Of a stretch of DNA of 64,000 nt, positions 37,367 through 46,337 are shown piece by piece (the first letter of the stretch is position 1; each line of letters starts with the position of its first letter). The stretch covers positions 2,046,001 to 2,110,000 of the forward strand of contig CAWJFE010000005.1 in assembly GCA_963842125.1 (NCBI GenBank), in the 5' to 3' direction. The position numbers and the translations under genes were made by a program. The DNA is from CAWCWK01 sp963842125. GTDB taxonomy: Bacteria > Pseudomonadota > Alphaproteobacteria > Rhizobiales > CAWCWK01. The notes below the pieces were generated by a model that ran no database searches, was not told the DNA's origin, and saw only the letters and a program-made list of their open reading frames with translations.

Positions 37367-39241
37367 ATGCTGCAAGACCTCAGTGGCGCCTCCGCCGCAG
37401 CAGACACGACGATGAAGGCTTTGGAAGGCAAGCGCACCTCGAAGCCGATCGAGGATTACGGCTTCATTTCCAACATGTTTTCCTGCGCGCTCGTCTGCAA
37501 GGACGGCTCGATCGACTGGCTTTGCCTGCCGCGCTTCGATTCGTCCGCCTGCTTCGCTGCGCTCTTGGGGACCGAGGAGAACGGCCGCTGGAAGGTCGCG
37601 CCCGACGAGGAGGTGCTGGAGACCACGCGCCGCTATCGCACCGGCACGATGGTGCTCGAGACGACCTTCACGACCGCCAACGGCAAGGTCACCGTCATCG
37701 ATTTCATGCCGCTCTCCAAGGACGAGCGTCATGTCGAGCTGGTGCGCATGGTCGTCGGGGTCGAGGGCTCGGTGCGGATGCGCTCGGACCTCGTCATTCG
37801 CTTCGACTACGGCCGCACCATTCCGTGGGTGCGGCGCCGCGCCTACGGCATCTCGGCGGTCGCGGGGCCGGACGCGCTCGATCTGAGGGCGCCGATCGCG
37901 CTCCACGGCGAGAACATGCACACCGTCGGCGAGTTCGTCGTCGAGGCCGGCAAGACCGTGCCCTTCACGCTCGCCTACCACCCCTCTCACCGCCACCCGA
38001 GCTTCGGGCGCGACTGCCACACGGCCCTGCGCGAGACGGAGGCCTATTGGCGCGAATGGTCGCAGTCCTGCGAATTCCACGGCGAGGGCCATCACGGCGA
38101 TTGGGACAAGCCCGTGCGCCGCTCCCTCCTGACGCTGAAGGCGCTGACCTTCCAGCCGACGGGTGGCATCGTCGCTGCGCCGACGACCAGCCTTCCGGAA
38201 ACCCTGGGCGGTCACCGCAACTGGGACTATCGCTATTGCTGGATCCGCGATGCGACGCTGACGCTCTACGCACTCCTCAACGCCGGCTACAAGGACGAGG
38301 CCCGGCAATGGCGCGAATGGCTGTTGCGTGCGGCGGCCGGCAAGCCCGACCAGCTTCAGATCATGTACGGCATCGCCGGCGAGCGCCGACTGACGGAATA
38401 CGAGCTCGATTGGTTGCCCGGCTACGAGAATTCCAAGCCCGTCCGTATCGGCAACGGCGCCTACGATCAGATGCAGATCGACGTCTATGGCGAGTTGATG
38501 GACGCGCTGCATCTCGCGCGCGAGTTCAAGCTCGAGTTGCACGACGACGCCTGGAACCTCCAGCGCGTGCTGATGGAACACCTGGAGGGCATCTGGAACG
38601 CGCAGGACGAAGGCATCTGGGAGGTTCGCGGCGGCGTGCGCGACTTCACCCATTCTCGCCTCATGGCCTGGGTCGCCTATGACCGCGCGGTCAAGGCGGT
38701 CGAGGGCTACGGGCTGAAGGGTCCGGTCGACAAGTGGCGCGGCATGCGCGACACGATCAAGGCGGACATCCTTCAGAACGGCTGGTCGGACAAGAAGAAG
38801 AGCTTCGTCCAGTACTATGGCGGCGAGACGCTCGACGCCTCACTCCTCATGATGCCGATCGTCGGCTTTCTCGACCACGACGATCCGCGCATCGTCAGCA
38901 CCGTGCTGCGCATCCGCGACGAGTTGTCGGAAGACGGCCTGATCCTCCGCTACAAGACCGATCACGGCCATGACGGGCTGGAGGGCGAGGAGGGCACCTT
39001 CCTGGTCTGCTCGTTCTGGATGGTCGATGCGCTCACCATCATCGGCCGCACGGACGAGGCGACCGAGATGTTCGACCGACTTCTGGGGCTGCGCAACGAT
39101 CTCGGGTTGCTCGCTGAAGAGTATCATCCGGGCGAGAAGCGCCAGCTCGGCAACTTCCCCCAGGCTTTCAGCCATATCGGGCTCGTGAATTCAGCGACGA
39201 ACCTGACCAACACCCGCCGCTCGCACGTCAGGGGCAACTGA
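37367..39241 (+). CDS. Glycoside hydrolase family 15 protein (glucoamylase/trehalase-like)
   Basis: Protein of 624 residues, usual for bacterial GH15. The N-terminal beta-sandwich includes GFISNMFSCALVCKDGSIDW and LCLPRFDSSACFAALLG. The (alpha/alpha)6 catalytic barrel includes NWDYRYCWIRDATLTLYALL, the first catalytic Glu region QDEGIWEVRGG and the second catalytic Glu GLLAEEYHPG. It has no signal peptide, so it acts in the cytoplasm on glycogen- or trehalose-type glucosides. Inverting hydrolysis yields beta-glucose. The start at 37367 follows AAGGAC. Confidence 0.92.
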   Translation: MLQDLSGASAAADTTMKALEGKRTSKPIEDYGFISNMFSCALVCKDGSIDWLCLPRFDSSACFAALLGTEENGRWKVAPDEEVLETTRRYRTGTMVLETTFTTANGKVTVIDFMPLSKDERHVELVRMVVGVEGSVRMRSDLVIRFDYGRTIPWVRRRAYGISAVAGPDALDLRAPIALHGENMHTVGEFVVEAGKTVPFTLAYHPSHRHPSFGRDCHTALRETEAYWREWSQSCEFHGEGHHGDWDKPVRRSLLTLKALTFQPTGGIVAAPTTSLPETLGGHRNWDYRYCWIRDATLTLYALLNAGYKDEARQWREWLLRAAAGKPDQLQIMYGIAGERRLTEYELDWLPGYENSKPVRIGNGAYDQMQIDVYGELMDALHLAREFKLELHDDAWNLQRVLMEHLEGIWNAQDEGIWEVRGGVRDFTHSRLMAWVAYDRAVKAVEGYGLKGPVDKWRGMRDTIKADILQNGWSDKKKSFVQYYGGETLDASLLMMPIVGFLDHDDPRIVSTVLRIRDELSEDGLILRYKTDHGHDGLEGEEGTFLVCSFWMVDALTIIGRTDEATEMFDRLLGLRNDLGLLAEEYHPGEKRQLGNFPQAFSHIGLVNSATNLTNTRRSHVRGN

Positions 39242-39269
39242 AGGCGGGGGTTTCGCCGATGGCTTGAAA

Positions 39270-39287
39270 GCGGGGAGAAGGCCCCGC
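39270..39287 (+). terminator. Weak hairpin after the GH15 gene
   Basis: GCGGGG-AGAAGG-CCCCGC about 30 bases after the GH15 stop, without a T-run. A possible transcription end. Confidence 0.3.
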
Positions 39288-39430
39288 AATCGGATGGATC
39301 GCTAAAACTCTCGCATTCGCGTTTATAAGTCTGATGCGACATCCCGTGTAGTTTCCCTCCGAAGCCGCGGCGCTCGGCACGAGCGAGCGGCGATGTCGGG
39401 AGAGGGGGGCCCTCTTCAGGGATCAGTTCG

Positions 39431-39982
39431 ATGACGGTAGGATACCTAGCAGCTCCCCCGGACGAAACGTACCAAACCATAGGTCGCCCCAGGCCACGGC
39501 GCAGAACCCGAAGCACGCTGCAGGACGACTATTGGGCCGCCACGCAGACGATCGCGCGGGCGGCCAGCACGGCCCGTGGCAGGTTCGAGAGATGGCGCTG
39601 CCTGCGACGCAGCCTCATCGGATTGGCCGTCCTCCCCCTCGCCCTTGGCGGGCCTGAGTTGACGGCCGCTGCCATCGAGAGGCTACAGACCCCTCCAGCG
39701 GTCGTGCGTTATCTGGCCTGCTCGCTCATTCTCCTCAGCCTGGCCCTTCTCTGCTTCGTCTCGGAGAAGGCGCGTCAGACCACGTTCACGAGGCTCAACC
39801 ACGCCCTCGAGGTCCGCCTAGCGGAGATGGAGGCGGCCTATGTCTTCGCCGTCGTCTCGCTGGAGAGCGATCCGACACCTCCATCGGTCCGGGCCGGCGA
39901 GCGACCGTCAGGCGGCGATCCGAGCCTTGTGCTCGTCGAGAAGGCGCTGCCAGCCGAGCGCGTCGGCGACGATGCCGTCTAG
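39431..39982 (+). CDS. Hypothetical membrane protein with two predicted helices
   Basis: 183 residues, not recognised. It has a basic N-terminal half (GRPRPRRRTRSTLQDDYW), a first hydrophobic stretch around LRRSLIGLAVLPLALGGPE, a second (YLACSLILLSLALLCFVSEK) and a soluble tail. AGGGA lies about ten bases before the ATG. The last 75 bases overlap the 3' end of galE on the other strand, which is unusual and lowers confidence. The hydrophobic stretches argue for a real product. Confidence 0.45.
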   Translation: MTVGYLAAPPDETYQTIGRPRPRRRTRSTLQDDYWAATQTIARAASTARGRFERWRCLRRSLIGLAVLPLALGGPELTAAAIERLQTPPAVVRYLACSLILLSLALLCFVSEKARQTTFTRLNHALEVRLAEMEAAYVFAVVSLESDPTPPSVRAGERPSGGDPSLVLVEKALPAERVGDDAV

Positions 39983-40906
39983 GTCCGCATGGCACGGCTC
40001 CCAGCCGAGCGTGGTCTTGAGCCGCGTTGCGTCGGCGACGATGGCGGCCGGATCGCCGGGGCGGCGGTCCTCCAACGAGACGGGGAAGTCCTCGCCAGAC
40101 GCGCGTTTGACCGCTTCGACGACCTCGAGGACCGAATAACCCTCGCCATAGCCGCAGTTCATCGTGATGCTCTCGCCGCCGGTCTCGAGGTGGTCGAGCG
40201 CGAGTGCGTGAGCGCGGGCGAGATCGGCGACGTGGATGTAGTCGCGCACGCAGGTGCCGTCCGCCGTCTCGTAGTCGGTGCCGTAGACGCTGAGGCCTTG
40301 GCGCTGGCCGGTCGCCGCCTCGCAGGCGACCTTGACGAGGTGGGTCGCGCCGACCGTGCACTGCCCGGCCCGGCCCTTGGGGTCCGCGCCCGCGACGTTG
40401 AAATAGCGCAGTGCAGCGTAGGCGAGACCGTGGGCGGCCGACGCGTCCCGCAGCATAGTCTCCGTCATCAGCTTCGACGCGCCATAGGGCGACATCGGGC
40501 TGAGCGGCGCGTCTTCCGACACGGGGCAGGTCTCGGCCATGCCGTAGACGGCGGCGGTCGAGGAGAAGATGAAGGCCTTGATGCCCGTCTCGACGGCCGT
40601 CTCCATCAGGGTGCGGCTCTTCACGGTGTTGTTGAGGTAGTAGCCGAGCGGATCGGCGACCGAATCGGGCACCACGACGGAGCCGGCGAAGTGGATGATC
40701 GCCGTTACGCCATGCGCCGCGATCGCGCCCCGCATCGCGCCCACATCGGCGATATCGGCCTCGACGAAGGGCACTGGGTCCGGCACCGCCGCGCGAAAGC
40801 CGGTGACGAGATTGTCCACCACGACGACGTCGCGGCCCGCATCGAGGAGTTCGAGAACCATGTGACTGCCGATATAGCCGGCGCCTCCGGTGACGAGAAC
40901 GGACAT
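39908..40906 (-). CDS. galE: UDP-glucose 4-epimerase
   Basis: Extended SDR of 332 residues that interconverts UDP-glucose and UDP-galactose with bound NAD. Motifs: VLVTGGAGYIGSHM (cofactor), HFAGSVVVPDSV, SSTAAVYG (catalytic Ser/Thr) and SPYGASKLM (catalytic Tyr/Lys), then RYFNVAGADP and VRDYIHVADLA. It is read away from galU, so the two sugar-nucleotide genes are divergent and probably share a regulatory gap. It feeds surface polysaccharide synthesis. Confidence 0.95.
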   Translation of the reverse strand: MSVLVTGGAGYIGSHMVLELLDAGRDVVVVDNLVTGFRAAVPDPVPFVEADIADVGAMRGAIAAHGVTAIIHFAGSVVVPDSVADPLGYYLNNTVKSRTLMETAVETGIKAFIFSSTAAVYGMAETCPVSEDAPLSPMSPYGASKLMTETMLRDASAAHGLAYAALRYFNVAGADPKGRAGQCTVGATHLVKVACEAATGQRQGLSVYGTDYETADGTCVRDYIHVADLARAHALALDHLETGGESITMNCGYGEGYSVLEVVEAVKRASGEDFPVSLEDRRPGDPAAIVADATRLKTTLGWEPCHADLDGIVADALGWQRLLDEHKARIAA

Positions 40907-41032
40907 GCTGAGCCTCTACGCAACGTGCTGGAAGCCGCAAGGTCGCAGGGTTTTCGTAACGAATGGTCAACGCGATCGTACACGCCCGCCGGCACCCGCG
41001 TCGCCGCCTCGCAACCAGTGCGCCCATCGGAT

Positions 41033-41084
41033 GCCCCTCGCCTGCCCCCTCGCCTGCCCGCTCGCTTGTCCGCTCGCTTGCCCC
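41033..41084 (+). repeat. Four tandem 12-base repeats upstream of galU
   Basis: Four imperfect copies of CCCSCTCGCYTG stand side by side in the galE-galU gap. They would read as Ala-Cys-Pro-Leu repeats in the galU frame, but the conserved galU start lies later at 41166. They may vary in number between strains. Confidence 0.6.
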
Positions 41085-41165
41085 TTGCACGCCGCGCGTG
41101 CGCCGGGCAAACCGAACGAACGGGCTGGACCGGGTAAGAGTCGAGACGAAGAGGGAGAATTCCAT

Positions 41166-42068
41166 ATGGCGAACACGAGCAAGCGCGTCCGCAAGGCCGT
41201 CATTCCGGTCGCGGGGCTCGGCACCCGTTTCCTACCGGCGACCAAAGTGCTTGCCAAGGAGATGCTGACGATCGTCGATCGTCCGGCGCTTCAATACGTC
41301 GTCGACGAGGCCTGGGAGGCCGGCATCGAGCACGTCTGCTTCGTGACTGGTCGCGGCAAGGGCGTGATCGAGGATCATTTCGACCGCAACCCCGAACTGG
41401 AAGACACGCTCGAAGCGCGTGGCAAGACCGGACCGCTGGAGCAGTTGCGCAAGGAACTGCCCGAGGCGGGCCGTGTCAGCTTCGTTCGCCAGCAAGCGCC
41501 GCTCGGGCTCGGTCACGCCGTGTGGTGCGCACGCGACATCATCGGCGACGAGCCTTTCGCGCTGATGCTGCCCGATATGATCATGACGTCGGACAGTGGC
41601 GGTTGCCTGACGCGCATGATGGCGCGGCACGGCGAGCTTGGCGGCAACATGATCGCGGTCGAGGAAGTGCCCTGGGAGGACGTATCGAGCTACGGCGTCG
41701 TCGCGCTCGGCAAGGGTGAGGGTGACGACAAGGGCGACGGCGTTGCCCGCATCACGGGCATGGTCGAGAAGCCCAAGCGCGAGGATGCGCCCTCCAACCT
41801 CTATATTTCCGGGCGCTATATCCTGCAGCCCGAGATATTCGGCCATCTGTCGCGCCACGAGACCGGCGCCGGCGGAGAGATCCAGGTCACGGACGCCATG
41901 CATCGGCTGATGGAGGATCAGGACTTCTGGTCCTACGCCTTCGAGGGCCGCACCTTCGATACCGGCTCCAAGATCGGCTTTCTGATCGCCAACCTCGCCT
42001 TCGGTCTGGAGCGTCCCGAACTTGCCGACGAACTGCGCGCCGAGGCGCGCGCGCTTCTCGGCCTTTGA
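41166..42068 (+). CDS. galU: UTP-glucose-1-phosphate uridylyltransferase
   Basis: Nucleotidyltransferase of 300 residues that makes UDP-glucose, the precursor for GalE and for surface glycans. The N-terminal VIPVAGLGTRFLPATKVLAK is the nucleotide-binding motif with the catalytic basic residues; EMLTIVDRPALQYVVDEA, PLGLGHAVWCA and GMVEKPK follow. ATG 41166 sits after AGGGAGAATTCC. A very stable hairpin follows the stop. Confidence 0.96.
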   Translation: MANTSKRVRKAVIPVAGLGTRFLPATKVLAKEMLTIVDRPALQYVVDEAWEAGIEHVCFVTGRGKGVIEDHFDRNPELEDTLEARGKTGPLEQLRKELPEAGRVSFVRQQAPLGLGHAVWCARDIIGDEPFALMLPDMIMTSDSGGCLTRMMARHGELGGNMIAVEEVPWEDVSSYGVVALGKGEGDDKGDGVARITGMVEKPKREDAPSNLYISGRYILQPEIFGHLSRHETGAGGEIQVTDAMHRLMEDQDFWSYAFEGRTFDTGSKIGFLIANLAFGLERPELADELRAEARALLGL

Positions 42069-42076
42069 ACGACAAA

Positions 42077-42106
42077 GGCGCGCCCGGCCTCTCGGCCGGG
42101 CGCGCC
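42077..42106. terminator. Bidirectional terminator hairpin after galU
   Basis: Thirteen-base perfect arms GGCGCGCCCGGCC / GGCCGGGCGCGCC around a TCTC loop, nine bases after the galU stop and about 35 bases after the stop of the convergent EF-hand gene. Confidence 0.7.
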
Positions 42107-42139
42107 CCGCAGTCAGTCGACTTCAGGAGGCTTCGACGA

Positions 42140-42385
42140 CTACTGCGTAATGGTTGCGACCATGGCCGCATATTCATCGGCCGACAGCTCGCCATCCTGA
42201 TCGGCGTCGGCGGCCGAATACATGTCCTCCGTCAGTCCGCTGATGGCGGCGCTCGCTTCCGTGAAGGACACGGTGCCCGAGCCATCGGTGTCGACATCGG
42301 CCAAGTCGCTCTGCGCGAAGGTCGAGACGATGATGACCGGGGCGGCCATCAGAACGGCCGTGGTTGCTAGGACGAGGTTCTTCAT
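42140..42385 (-). CDS. Small secreted EF-hand calcium-binding protein
   Basis: 81 residues: a signal peptide of about 24 residues (KNLVLATTAVLMAAPVIIVS) and a pair of EF-hand loops, DTDGSGTVSFTE (32-43) and DADQDGELSADE (60-71), both with complete calcium ligands. It should bind two calcium ions in the periplasm or outside. ATG 42385 follows GGAGAGAAGC. The target is unknown. It converges with galU. Confidence 0.85.
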   Translation of the reverse strand: MKNLVLATTAVLMAAPVIIVSTFAQSDLADVDTDGSGTVSFTEASAAISGLTEDMYSAADADQDGELSADEYAAMVATITQ

Positions 42386-42814
42386 GCTTCTCTCCATTTG
42401 ACGTGAGGACCACCCTGTATCGTTGGGGGGCATGGTCCTCGGGTTGAGGGCGCGCCCAAGCCGCCGGTTGCAGCCGGCGGCACAAAGGGTGCGCCCGTTT
42501 CCTCGGCGTGGGGGCACGCCGAAGCCGGGGCGAGAGCGGGCGCGCGAACGCGCTCCGGCAAGCCTTGAGGCTCACGCTCTCGAATAGGATGTGTCGGGGT
42601 CGATGGGCTGACGTCCGGCGTCAGCCGTGCGCAAGCGACGGATCGCGGCCGGAGGGTCCCCAACAGGCCGGACCGCGGGCATGCGGACGGCGGTAGGCGA
42701 CGTCTCGTCGAATGTCGGGGGTGGTGATCATGGCGCGCCTCAATCGAGTTGTGTCGCGCCCCTCAGCACCTCGAAGGCTGATGCCGTCTTGTGGCGAAGA
42801 TGTGGCGGCGATGG
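42386..42814. other. Gene-poor intergenic region with two hairpins
   Basis: 429 bases without a supported gene. Two GC-rich hairpins are visible: GCCGCCGG / CCGGCGGC (42460-42481) and TCGGCGT / ACGCCGA (42503-42522). They lie upstream of the EF-hand gene and downstream of the glyoxalase gene on the minus strand, so they may end the latter's transcript. The short frames here are arginine-rich and unlike proteins. Confidence 0.5.
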
Positions 42815-43234
42815 TTAACGAGGCGTATCGTGATCGCCGGCACAGGCCGGCTCCACGAGGTCCCAGAGGGTACCGTAGAGGTCCTCGAAGACGGCAACGG
42901 TGCCATAGCTTTCCCTGCGCGGCGCCTCGCGAAATCGCACGCCGCGCCTCTGCATCGCGGCTTGGTCGCGTGCGAAATCGTCGGTCTCCAGAAAGAACAT
43001 GACCCGGCCGCCGCCCTGGTCCCCGACGCGCGCCTCCTGCGCCTCGCCGACGGCCTTGGCGAGGAGGATCGCGGTCGCACCCTCGGCGCGCGGTGCGACA
43101 CGGACCCAGCGCTTGGTATCGCCAAGCGGCGTATCCTCGACGAGCACGAAGCCGAGGGCGTCGCGGTAGAACGCGATGGCCTCGTCATAGTCCCGCACCA
43201 GAATGGCGACGGCGCCGATATGGTGTCCCCTCAC
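42815..43234 (-). CDS. VOC-family (glyoxalase/extradiol-type) protein
   Basis: 139 residues with the two beta-alpha-beta-beta-beta modules of the vicinal-oxygen-chelate fold: HIGAVAILVRDYDEAIAFYR, then FRD-like DALGFVLVED, RVMFFLETDDF and VAVFEDLYGTLWDLVEP. Metal ligands of the family (His near the start, Glu near the end) appear present. The substrate is unknown. The start is GTG with AGGAGAAG upstream. It follows the outer-membrane protein gene by 11 bases and may be cotranscribed. Confidence 0.82.
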   Translation of the reverse strand: MRGHHIGAVAILVRDYDEAIAFYRDALGFVLVEDTPLGDTKRWVRVAPRAEGATAILLAKAVGEAQEARVGDQGGGRVMFFLETDDFARDQAAMQRRGVRFREAPRRESYGTVAVFEDLYGTLWDLVEPACAGDHDTPR

Positions 43235-43245
43235 ATCGACTTCTC

Positions 43246-44955
43246 CTATCGTCTCAGCACGATACCGACGCGGACGGTGCTCTCGACGGAATCCGTGCCG
43301 GTCACGCCATCGGTGGAGCGCTGCTGCGTAGCGTCAGCCTCGATCGAGGCGAAGCGGTTGATGCGGTATTCGGCGCCGAGGCTGGCCGTGAGGGTGCGGA
43401 TCGTGCCCGACACCGGCTCGGCGCCGATGAGCGTCTCGAACTCCTCCCAGGTGGCCGCGAGCCCGCCCGTCAGCGTCAGCCAGCGCCGCGGCAGGTAGGT
43501 CACGCCGAACGTCACGGCGCGGCTCGATCCGTCATCGACATCGCCGAGGCTCGCCTGTGTCGCGAGGTCGAGCGTGACGAGGGGCGTCATCTCGTAGGCA
43601 AGCGCGCCGCGCCAGACGAGGCCTGTTTCCGTATCGGCCCCGCCTTCGTCGAGGCGACGCTCGTAGCCGAGGCCGATCTCGCCGCTCAGCCGCCGGTCGT
43701 CGCGAAGGCGCAGGCCCGCGAGGCCGCCGATCGCGTCGAAATCGCCGCCGCAGGTCTCGCAGAACAGGGTTCGCGCCGCACTGGCTTCGATAAAAGGCGA
43801 GGCCTGTGCACCCTCGAAGCCGGCACGCGCGCGGAGGCGATAGGTCGTCGCCTGCTCCCGCTCGCTCGTGTCGCTCCGCTCCGCCTCGCCGGTGAGGCCG
43901 AGATCGAGCCGGCCGAGTGCGTGCGCGATGTCGAGCGAGCCGACGAGCGCGCGTTCCTGTTCGTCCTCTGCCTGAGGGTCAAGCGGCGTCACATCGCCGA
44001 TCAGACCATCCGCGATCCCCGCTCCCGGTGCGGTGCGGGCGAGGTCGCCCGGGAGGGCCGAGACGAGCGTCTCTCCCTCCTGCCCCGTCGCGCCCAATTG
44101 GAGCGTTACGGTCGTACCGGTCCCGAGCGCAGTCGGCCCGATATCCAGCCGGGCGCTCAAACGCGCGTCGTAGTCGTAGGTATCGAGAACATCGCCGTCC
44201 TCGCCGATCCGAGCGCGCGCGCGCAGACGCGCCTCGATCTCGTGTCTGCGCCAGTCCGTCGTCACGACCAGTTCGGGTTCGATCTCGGTGAAGGTCTCGG
44301 TCTCGCCGGCATCCGGCACGGTCGCGCCGCCGAAGACGCCGAGCGAGGGCGAGAGACGCAGACCGCCGAGACGCAGCCCCGGAGCCGCGAAGGGATCGTC
44401 AGCGACAGCGCGCGGGCGGGGCCGCGGGTCGGTCAGGCGCGGCTGAGCCGCCCGCACCGCCGCACCGCCGCGTGTGCGGGTTCTCGCCAGGGTCTCGGGC
44501 GCCTCCAGCGCTTCGCCCGATTGGTCGGCGACGTCTATCACTCGGACGAGACGTGGATCGTTCGCCGCAGCGGTGGGTTGCCGAGGGGTATTGACTGTGG
44601 GGCGGGGTGCACCAGGCTGGGCTCCCTCGGCCGTGCTGCGCACCAGATCGGCCTGTTCCGGTTGCCCGACGGCCCGTCCAGCGGGGCGCCGGGCGGGAGC
44701 GGGCGCTTCCGCCGCATTGAGCGCATCGATCGCGGCGGGCGCGAAGCCCGGCTCGTCGGCCTGGTCGGACAAGGACGTGCGCCAAAAGCTGTTGGCCGTC
44801 TGCGCGACCGCATTCGGTGCAGCGAGGCCGAGAATGGCGAAGGACAGGAGACAGACGTGCGGAAGCGTTCGGCCGTCGGACTTCCGTCGCCCCCCGCCAC
44901 TTCCATCTCGGACCGCAGTCCGGACCTTATCCCGCAACCCGGTGGTGCGACCCAC
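43246..44955 (-). CDS. Outer-membrane beta-barrel protein (BBP2-like)
   Basis: Exported protein with a signal peptide (LPHVCLLSFAILGLAAPNAVA). A proline/alanine-rich linker of about 120 residues is followed by alternating amphipathic strands typical of a beta-barrel (LGGLRLSPSLGVFGGATV, RVGIVLRR at the end). The last residue Arg after such strands is atypical for a BAM signal but seen in this group. Start uncertain: GTG 44955 is my choice, ATG 45111 the longest, a TTG between is possible. The role may be a porin, adhesin or assembly protein for capsule. It is divergent from the arabinose-phosphate isomerase gene. Confidence 0.75.
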   Translation of the reverse strand: MGRTTGLRDKVRTAVRDGSGGGRRKSDGRTLPHVCLLSFAILGLAAPNAVAQTANSFWRTSLSDQADEPGFAPAAIDALNAAEAPAPARRPAGRAVGQPEQADLVRSTAEGAQPGAPRPTVNTPRQPTAAANDPRLVRVIDVADQSGEALEAPETLARTRTRGGAAVRAAQPRLTDPRPRPRAVADDPFAAPGLRLGGLRLSPSLGVFGGATVPDAGETETFTEIEPELVVTTDWRRHEIEARLRARARIGEDGDVLDTYDYDARLSARLDIGPTALGTGTTVTLQLGATGQEGETLVSALPGDLARTAPGAGIADGLIGDVTPLDPQAEDEQERALVGSLDIAHALGRLDLGLTGEAERSDTSEREQATTYRLRARAGFEGAQASPFIEASAARTLFCETCGGDFDAIGGLAGLRLRDDRRLSGEIGLGYERRLDEGGADTETGLVWRGALAYEMTPLVTLDLATQASLGDVDDGSSRAVTFGVTYLPRRWLTLTGGLAATWEEFETLIGAEPVSGTIRTLTASLGAEYRINRFASIEADATQQRSTDGVTGTDSVESTVRVGIVLRR

Positions 44956-45141
44956 GTTTGCCGTCCTCGAACCCGCGCGGCCGATCGCCGGTGCGCGTCC
45001 CGATCCTGGAGCGGCATGGTTAACGCTTGGTTGAATTCGCCCTCCTCGTGTTCCGAATCGAGACGGCCGGTGCCGCCCCACGGACAGCGCCACATTGGTG
45101 GACCATTGCATTGCTATCCTGGCTCGACCCTCAACGACCCG

Positions 45142-46182
45142 ATGGAGCCCCGCATGCGGGCCGATCCCCTCGCTCCAGCGGCCGAGCCGCCGTCAGCGCC
45201 GCCATCGTCAGCCCGGACGGCGCCATCGATCGCCAGCGCGCGCCGCGTCATTGAGCACGAGGTTCGTGCGCTCGGCATTCTCGATGCGGCGCTCGATGGA
45301 CCGCTTGGGCAAACGTTCGCCATCGCAATCGAGACCATCCTCGCTTTGCGCGGCCGGCTGATGGTGACCGGCGTCGGAAAGAGCGGTCATATCGGACGCA
45401 AGATCGCCGCCACCCTCGCCTCGACGGGAACGCCGGCCTCCTTCGTTCACGCATCGGAGGCAAGCCACGGCGATCTCGGCATGATCACGCCGGCCGATGC
45501 GGTGCTCGCCCTTTCCTGGTCGGGGGAGAGCGCCGAACTGCGGGACGTGATCGACTATTGCCACCGGTTCGCGGTGCCCCTCGTCGCCTTCACCTCGCGG
45601 GCGGATTCGGCGCTCGGTCGCGCGGCCAGCGTGCCGCTCGTGTTGCCGCAGGCACCGGAAGCCTGCCCGATGGGCCTCGCGCCTACGAGCTCGACGACGA
45701 TGCAACTCGCGCTCGGCGATGCGCTCGGCGTCGCGCTGCTCGAATCGCGCGGCTTCACTGCGTCCGATTTCGGGCGCTTCCATCCGGGCGGAAAGCTCGG
45801 CGCCGGGCTGAAACGCATCGCCGAGATCATGCATCGCGACGACCGGATACCCGTTACGCGGACCGGCACGCCGCTCGCCGAAGCGATCATCGAACTCTCC
45901 CGCAAGGGTTTTGGCTGCGTCGCGGTGACGGACGAGGGCGGCGCCCTTCGCGGCATCGTCACCGACGGCGATCTCGGTCGCCACATGGCCGCCGACCTCA
46001 TGACGCGCACCGTCGACGCCATCATGTCGCCCGACCCGATCACGGTGTCGGCCGACACGCTCCTCTCCGAGGCGTTGGCGATCCTCGAGATGCGCAAGGT
46101 CAGCGCACTCCTCGTCGTCGACGAAGCCCACCCCATCGGCATCGTTCATCTGCACGACCTACTGCGCGCCGGCGTCGCCTGA
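45142..46182 (+). CDS. kdsD: D-arabinose-5-phosphate isomerase (KpsF/GutQ type)
   Basis: Enzyme of 346 residues that makes arabinose-5-phosphate, the precursor of Kdo in lipopolysaccharide. An N-terminal SIS domain (MVTGVGKSGHIGRKIAATLA, LSWSGESAELRDV, SSTTMQLALGDALGVAL) is followed by two CBS domains (VAVTDEGGALRGIVTDGDL; MSPDPITVSADTLLSEALAI). ATG 45142 gives MEPRMRAD; the Met at 45154 is an alternative. An open frame reaches much further upstream but is antisense to the beta-barrel gene. Confidence 0.93.
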   Translation: MEPRMRADPLAPAAEPPSAPPSSARTAPSIASARRVIEHEVRALGILDAALDGPLGQTFAIAIETILALRGRLMVTGVGKSGHIGRKIAATLASTGTPASFVHASEASHGDLGMITPADAVLALSWSGESAELRDVIDYCHRFAVPLVAFTSRADSALGRAASVPLVLPQAPEACPMGLAPTSSTTMQLALGDALGVALLESRGFTASDFGRFHPGGKLGAGLKRIAEIMHRDDRIPVTRTGTPLAEAIIELSRKGFGCVAVTDEGGALRGIVTDGDLGRHMAADLMTRTVDAIMSPDPITVSADTLLSEALAILEMRKVSALLVVDEAHPIGIVHLHDLLRAGVA

Positions 46183-46337
46183 CCGCCAACGACGCGAGAC
46201 CACGCAAAACCGGTCGATAGAGGAGCGGTAAAGGCACCCCGACGACGTTGCCGTCTTCCAGAAGCGTGATATACCGCAGGCTTCGCGGGCCGCGTTGTTG
46301 GCCGGATTCACGATACGAAATGGGGCTGGCGGATACG

